Shown in pieces: positions 59,756 to 64,000 of a DNA stretch of 64,000 nucleotides (its first letter is position 1; every line of letters begins with the position of its first letter). Source of the DNA: Anaerolineae bacterium. GTDB taxonomy: Bacteria; Chloroflexota; Anaerolineae; Caldilineales; Caldilineaceae. The notes beneath the pieces were generated by a model. It was not told the origin of the DNA. It was given only the letters and a program-made list of their open reading frames with translations, and did no database searches. Where the stretch lies: the NCBI GenBank assembly GCA_030432295.1, contig JAUIHI010000004.1, positions 62,001 through 126,000 on the forward strand. Direction: 5' to 3'. A program made the translations under genes and the position numbers.

Positions 59756-61369
59756 ATGACAAACCCCCTTCCCCACCTGCGCAAGACCGGCAGCACAACC
59801 CAATTGATTGTAGACGACAAGCCCTTTCTCGTCCTCGGCGGCGAACTTCACAACTCCAGCGCGTCCAGCCTGGCCTATCTGGACCCCATCTGGGAGCGAC
59901 TGGTGGCGCTGCACCTGAACACAGTGCTGCCGGTGGTGGCCTGGGAACAGTCGGAGCCGGAGGAAGGTATCTTCGACTTCACACTGGTAGACGGTCTGCT
60001 GGATGGCGCACGGCGACACGGCCTGCGCCTGGTGCTGCTCTGGTTTGGCACGTGGAAGAACGGGATGTCCAGCTACGCGCCGGGCTGGGTCAAGCGAGAC
60101 TATCGCCGCTTCCCGCGGGTCGTCGTCGAGTCGGGCGAACCCATTGAGATACTTTCCACGCTGGGAACCGAGACGCTGACCGCGGATGCGCGAGCCTTCG
60201 CCGCGCTGATGGCCCATCTGCGCGAGGTGGACGGCGAAGAGCAGACTGTGCTGATGGTGCAGGTACAGAACGAAGTGGGCGTGCTGGGCGATTCTCGCGA
60301 CCGTTCGCCTGCGGCCAACGCAGCCTTTGCCGGGCCGGTTCCTGCCGAATTGATAGAGCAGTTGCAGGCCCACAAAGCTGAATTGGGAACCGGTCTACTG
60401 GACCTCTGGGAGGCCCAGGGCTGCCCCATCCACGGCAGTTGGGAGAAGCTTTTTGGCAACAGCGCCCAAACCGACGAACTCTTTATGGCCTGGAACTACG
60501 CCCGCTATGTGGATGCCGTGGCAGCAGCGGGCAAGGCCGAGTATCCGCTGCCCCTCTTTGCCAATGCCTGGCTGAGCAGCCTGGGCGATGCGCCGGGCGG
60601 CTGGGCCAGCGGTGGGCAAAAACCGGGCGAGTGGCCCAGCGGTGGACCCCTGCCCCACACAATGGACATCTGGCTGGCCGCCGCGCCCCACATCGACTTT
60701 CTGGCCCCGGACATCTACCAGCCCCAATTCGCGGCCTGGTGTCGCCAGTACACCCGCCGGGGCAACCCGCTCTTCATCCCGGAGATGCGGCGCACGGAAG
60801 AGGGCGCACGTCAGCTTTTCTACGCGCTGGGCGAACACGACGCCATCGGCGTTTCTCCCTTCGGTATCGACTCCGCACCGCCCACGCCGGACAATCCCCT
60901 GACCCGCAGTTTCGCCGTTCTGGGCCAGATGGCCCCGGCCATTTTGGATGCACAGGGCAAAGACTCGATGATCGGCTTTCTGCTCGACCCGGAGACGCCC
61001 CAGATTATCCGGAAGTTGGGCAACTACGAACTAGAAATCTCCCTGGACGAGGGATTTGGGCAGGACGCCAAACGGGGCAACGGGCTAATTATCGCCACCG
61101 GCCCAGACGAATTTCTGGGCGCGGGCTTTGGCTTTCGGGTGCGTTTCCGGGGTCTGCCTCCCGGCCCCAGTCTGGCGGGAATCATCGCCGTGGAGGAGGG
61201 CGAATTTCAGAGCGGGGAATGGGTGTCCGGGCGGCGGCTGAACGGGGACGAGACCGGGCGGGGCCACTACTGGCGCTTCTACGATTACGCGTCAAACGCG
61301 GACGGCGGCCTGTCGATCCCCCACAGTAGCACAGGCATCTCCCGCTGTACGGTCTATCGGTATGCGTAA
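59756..61369 (+). CDS. GH35-like beta-galactosidase-type glycosidase (537 aa)
   Basis: An (alpha/beta)8 glycosidase of the GH35/DUF5597 kind. LGGELHNSSASSLAYLDPIW, NTVLPVVAWEQSEPEEGIFD, acid/base Glu in LMVQVQNEVGVLGD and nucleophile Glu in LFIPEMRRTEEGA are in the right order. The C-terminal domain (from about 410) is beta-rich. No signal peptide, so a cytoplasmic disaccharidase or oligosaccharidase is likely, perhaps fed by the MFS transporter that follows. Start ATG after CGAGGAACA. Confidence 0.85.
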   Translation: MTNPLPHLRKTGSTTQLIVDDKPFLVLGGELHNSSASSLAYLDPIWERLVALHLNTVLPVVAWEQSEPEEGIFDFTLVDGLLDGARRHGLRLVLLWFGTWKNGMSSYAPGWVKRDYRRFPRVVVESGEPIEILSTLGTETLTADARAFAALMAHLREVDGEEQTVLMVQVQNEVGVLGDSRDRSPAANAAFAGPVPAELIEQLQAHKAELGTGLLDLWEAQGCPIHGSWEKLFGNSAQTDELFMAWNYARYVDAVAAAGKAEYPLPLFANAWLSSLGDAPGGWASGGQKPGEWPSGGPLPHTMDIWLAAAPHIDFLAPDIYQPQFAAWCRQYTRRGNPLFIPEMRRTEEGARQLFYALGEHDAIGVSPFGIDSAPPTPDNPLTRSFAVLGQMAPAILDAQGKDSMIGFLLDPETPQIIRKLGNYELEISLDEGFGQDAKRGNGLIIATGPDEFLGAGFGFRVRFRGLPPGPSLAGIIAVEEGEFQSGEWVSGRRLNGDETGRGHYWRFYDYASNADGGLSIPHSSTGISRCTVYRYA

Positions 61370-61393
61370 GCTGGCAGAAGCAGGTCAGTAATT

Positions 61394-61471
61394 GCTTGTA
61401 TACACGGATAGAAAGGAACACAGATGAAATTCTGAAATCATCTGTGTTCCTTTCTATCCGTGTATACAAGC
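61394..61471. repeat. Perfect 34-bp inverted repeat
   Basis: Bases 61394-61427 and 61438-61471 are exact reverse complements around ten bases. The arm matches that at 46112 (TTGTATACACGGATAGAAAG) except for its inner end. Confidence 0.85.
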
Positions 61472-61490
61472 GTTTTTTGCGCGATGGAGA

Positions 61491-61519
61491 TTGACAGCAC
61501 ATTCGGCCCCTATTACAAT
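61491..61519 (+). promoter_or_regulatory. Strong promoter, TTGACA-N17-TACAAT
   Basis: TTGACA at 61491-61496 and TACAAT at 61514-61519, spaced 17, about 40 bases before the MFS gene. Confidence 0.7.
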
Positions 61520-61560
61520 TCTTGCCTACCTTTCCACAGAACCATCTGCCCGGAGACCCA

Positions 61561-62742
61561 ATGCGCCTGCACCGCCAAACTTTCCTCGGCCTCACCGGCT
61601 ATCTTTTTATTGGTACAGCCTCAGTCCTCATCCCATCGATAATGCCTTCCATCACAAACGAGTATCAGGCCGCGGGTCTTTCCCTGGCCGCCATCGGTCT
61701 CATCTTCCCGGCCCGAGCCGCGGGGAGTATTCTGGGCAATCTGCTGGCAGGGGTGGGGGCCGATCAGTTGGGCTATGCCCGGATGGTTGGGTTGGCCGCG
61801 CTGCTTCTGGCACTCTCGCTGGCCCTGGCTGGGATCGCCCATCCCTGGCTCTTCTTTGTGGCCGCATTTGTCATCATCAGCGGAACCCAGGGCGCGTTAG
61901 GCACAGGCATCAACGCGCTGACCGCAGACGCCAATCCCCATAGCCGTTCCGCCGCACTGAACACCCTGCACGGGGTCTACGGAATCGGTGCGGCTCTCTC
62001 CCCGCTCATCTTTGGCTATCTCATCGAGCAGGGCGTAGCCTGGCGCTGGATGCTGGGCGGCACCGCGCTGATTTGGCTGCTCTACGGGCTGGTCTCTTTG
62101 CTCCTGCAACCCAGACAGCAGAGAGTCGCCGGGCAGCGCCCCACCCAACTGTTTGATTGGTCTATGCTGGCATCTGCTCCTTTTCTGGCTCTCTTTGCCA
62201 TCGCATTCTTCTACAACGGCATCGCCTACAGTCTACTGGGCTGGGTTGCGCTCTTTATGCAGGAGTCCGCAGGCTTCTCCGCCTTTTTCTCTGTCTCGCT
62301 TATCTCCATCTTCTACGTGGCCCTGACGGTGGGTCGCTTTGCCTGTGCGGCCATCAGCGAGCGGGTGGGCTATGGCGCAACACTGCTGGGGCTGGGGGTT
62401 GGCATCACCGCCACCTATCCCCTGGTGGTATTGAGTAGCAGTGGGCTGTGGGTGGCCGTGGGCGTCTTTCTGACAGGGCTGAGTCTGTCGGGTCTCTTTC
62501 CCACGGCCCTGGCCTATGGCAGCCGACTCTTTCCAGACAGATCAGGCGCGGTCTCCGGCACGCTCAGCGTCTCGATGACGTTGGGCGCGATGATTCCGCC
62601 GGTGTGGACCGGAGTAATTGCGGAGGGCTGGAGCTTTCAGGCCGCGCTGGGGGTCAATTATGTGATGGTGGTGGGGCTGCTGGTCGTGGCGATTTATCTG
62701 CGTAGTGTGGACGAAAGACGACAGAAAAAAGACGAAGGGTGA
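61561..62742 (+). CDS. MFS transporter (393 aa)
   Basis: Twelve hydrophobic helices. The N-half has GYLFIGTASVLIPSIMPSI, the loop RAAGSILGNLLAGVGADQLG, which is the MFS motif A region, and LTADANPHSRSAALNTLHG. The C-half includes FALTVGRFACAAISERVG-like VALTVGRFACAAISERVGYG. Substrate unknown; a sugar is possible given the glycosidase genes on both sides. Start 61561 follows CCGGAGACCCA. Confidence 0.9.
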   Translation: MRLHRQTFLGLTGYLFIGTASVLIPSIMPSITNEYQAAGLSLAAIGLIFPARAAGSILGNLLAGVGADQLGYARMVGLAALLLALSLALAGIAHPWLFFVAAFVIISGTQGALGTGINALTADANPHSRSAALNTLHGVYGIGAALSPLIFGYLIEQGVAWRWMLGGTALIWLLYGLVSLLLQPRQQRVAGQRPTQLFDWSMLASAPFLALFAIAFFYNGIAYSLLGWVALFMQESAGFSAFFSVSLISIFYVALTVGRFACAAISERVGYGATLLGLGVGITATYPLVVLSSSGLWVAVGVFLTGLSLSGLFPTALAYGSRLFPDRSGAVSGTLSVSMTLGAMIPPVWTGVIAEGWSFQAALGVNYVMVVGLLVVAIYLRSVDERRQKKDEG

Positions 62743-62829
62743 TGTCAAATCCTAAGACCATTTCTCTGTCAACGTATTTCAGGACTTGGCCATACGAATT
62801 GGTAGAGAGATGCTGCGTGAGGAGTGAAA

Positions 62830-62858
62830 CGTGAAGCGTAAAATCGCAGTCTGATCTC
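62830..62858. terminator. Short hairpin after the MFS gene
   Basis: CGTGAAGCG at 62830-62838 pairs with CGCTTCACG at 62850-62858, followed by CTTTTA; between convergent genes. Confidence 0.5.
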
Positions 62859-62903
62859 ACGCTTCACGCTTTTATCGAACCAGCCGGACACACCGGCTCG
62901 TTG

Positions 62904-63224
62904 CTATTGCAAGACCGACTTCGCCGTCGGGTTGAGCCGCATGACTTTGATGGTTTCCCGATTCAGCATCGACGGGTTGCGGGGCGCGAGGGTATTCTTC
63001 CAGTGATCCGACTGGTAGACGGCTTCGTAGAGGCGCACCCGCTCGTCCTCGTCCACAAAGCGGCGCATCCAGATGTAGCGATTGGGGTCCTGCTCGTCCA
63101 CAAAGGAGCCAACAATCACCATTCCCTTGGCAACCTGAAAGGGGATGATCTCCTCTTCCATATACTGCACCCAGGCGTCTCGCTGGCCGGGGTGGCATTC
63201 ATAAATTCGCAGTTCGTAGAGCAT
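62904..63224 (-). CDS. NIPSNAP family protein (106 aa)
   Basis: A ferredoxin-like small domain: LYELRIYECHPGQRDAWVQY, PNRYIWMRRFVDEDERVRLY and the end HWKNTLAPRNPSML. Members are dimeric and often linked to vesicle, mitochondrial or metabolic roles without a settled function. Start follows AAAGGGAGACG. Confidence 0.88.
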   Translation of the reverse strand: MLYELRIYECHPGQRDAWVQYMEEEIIPFQVAKGMVIVGSFVDEQDPNRYIWMRRFVDEDERVRLYEAVYQSDHWKNTLAPRNPSMLNRETIKVMRLNPTAKSVLQ

Positions 63225-63281
63225 TTCGTCTCCCTTTGAAAAGAAGTTGTACTGATCAGGAGGATGATAAAATAGAAAATG

Positions 63282-63353
63282 GGACGCTGATTCACACAGA
63301 TAAACGCTGATCCAGAGTCAAATATCTGCGTTTTTCAGCGTTTATCTGCGTCC
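63282..63353. repeat. Intergenic inverted repeat
   Basis: GGACGC 63282-63287 with GCGTCC 63348-63353, and CAGATAAACGCTGA 63297-63310 with 63335-63348. Similar in wording to the repeat at 34208. Confidence 0.6.
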
Positions 63354-63398
63354 AACTTTTTTCACCATCAGTCTGATCACTACACCCTTTGAAAAGAA

Positions 63399-63497
63399 GG
63401 ACACGGATTTGCACAGATGGAACAGGCTTTCACGGATTCAGGCATCACCTGCTTTCTTATCCGTGCAAATCCCTCCTATCCATGAAAATCCGTGTCC
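63399..63497. repeat. 12-bp inverted repeat before the GH4 gene end
   Basis: GGACACGGATTT at 63399-63410 pairs perfectly with 63486-63497. It lies 6 bases beyond the GH4 stop codon. Confidence 0.6.
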
Positions 63498-63503
63498 GTT
63501 TGT

Positions 63504-64000
63504 CTATGCCAGCAAGTGCATTGGCCGGTCGCCCTCTACCTCGAAGTGGCGGAAGGTGGGCAGGTAGTCCCGGTTGGCTGCAAACATTTCGTTGACCATC
63601 TCCCGAATTTCAGCCATCGTCAGCACCGCGGACGAGAGCGGGTCGTGGAGGATGGCCTGGAAGATTTTGCGCGGGTCGCCTTCCAGAATGCCCTGCACGG
63701 CCATTTCCTCAATTTGGGAAGTCAGACCGGTCAGCATCGCAACGGAAGAAGGCAGACTGCCCACCCGCACGGACTGCAATCCATCCCGGCTGGCCCACAC
63801 AGGAATCTCCACACACGCGCCCTGGGGCAGATTGTCCACCAGCCCGTCGTTGGGCATATTGCCGTTGAACTGGAACGGCGTGCCCCCTTCCAGCCCGTTG
63901 ATGATATAGGCGGCGTACTCGTGACCCCGCTCCAAATCCAGCGGGTTGGGATCGTTGAGCCATTCAGTGATCTGCGTCTCCCAGGTGGCCTCCCGCTCCC
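63504..64000 (-). CDS. GH4-family glycosidase (alpha-galactosidase/6-phosphoglycosidase type), 3' part
   Basis: The frame runs off the right edge; about 165 C-terminal residues are seen. [20 protein letters not shown] is the C-terminal signature of GH4 enzymes, which work by NAD- and metal-dependent redox elimination. [20 protein letters not shown] and [20 protein letters not shown] agree with alpha-glucosidase/alpha-galactosidase members. The family is usually about 430-480 residues long. The first part and start are outside the window. Confidence 0.88.
   Translation of the reverse strand, partial: EREATWETQITEWLNDPNPLDLERGHEYAAYIINGLEGGTPFQFNGNMPNDGLVDNLPQGACVEIPVWASRDGLQSVRVGSLPSSVAMLTGLTSQIEEMAVQGILEGDPRKIFQAILHDPLSSAVLTMAEIREMVNEMFAANRDYLPTFRHFEVEGDRPMHLLA

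Overview
The window looks like chromosomal DNA of a Chloroflexota bacterium of the Anaerolineae/Caldilineae kind. This is inferred from protein resemblance, a generally GC-rich sequence, many GTG/TTG starts, and intergenic gaps filled with long inverted repeats. No rRNA, tRNA or CRISPR array was found.

Layout. 1-5.2 kb: carbohydrate genes (truncated glycogen debranching enzyme, CBM48 protein, TauE/SafE permease, frameshifted 6-phosphogluconolactonase, class I fructose-bisphosphate aldolase) and a GrdB/PrdB-like reductase with an in-frame UGA in a UxxC motif, followed by a SECIS-like hairpin. 5.2-11.2 kb: two sensor kinases, a serine recombinase and a repeat-rich gap. 11.2-21.2 kb: phosphatases (ThrH), glucose-6-phosphate dehydrogenase, alpha-glucan phosphorylase, a secreted beta-propeller protein and a universal stress protein. 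21.3-32.9 kb: a minus-strand defence island with a hsdM remnant, a CBS-HEPN-DUF7662-like-DUF4268 protein, a GGDFVGRD-type small protein fused to transposase debris, a DUF262-HNH protein, and a type III restriction system whose res and mod genes are split by a REP-associated tyrosine transposase (RAYT) and its REP palindromes. 33-50.7 kb: housekeeping and membrane genes, including photolyase, MenA, a Tat-type dienelactone hydrolase, a coupled folB-folK-folE operon, an alpha/beta hydrolase-OsmC fusion, an EamA transporter, a zinc-ribbon membrane protein and a rhomboid protease. 50.8-64 kb: an RlmM-like methyltransferase coupled to a toxin-antitoxin pair, purB, a collapsed BTAD regulator, a 1411-residue secreted protein, a GH35-like glycosidase, an MFS transporter, a NIPSNAP protein and the 3' part of a GH4 glycosidase.

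The glycogen (phosphorylase, debranching, CBM48) and pentose-phosphate/glycolytic genes (zwf, pgl, fba) fit one storage-polymer and sugar economy, with glycosidases at both ends of the window. Promoters of the form TTGACA-N17/18-TAnAnT recur before several genes. Three genes look broken (debranching enzyme, pgl, BTAD regulator); each could be genuine decay or an assembly or sequencing error.

The strongest candidates for new biology are the putative selenoprotein, the RAYT/REP insertion in the restriction locus beside the CBS-HEPN-DUF4268 protein, a shared LPAxxR C-terminal tail on two secreted proteins, and several families of very long intergenic palindromes.
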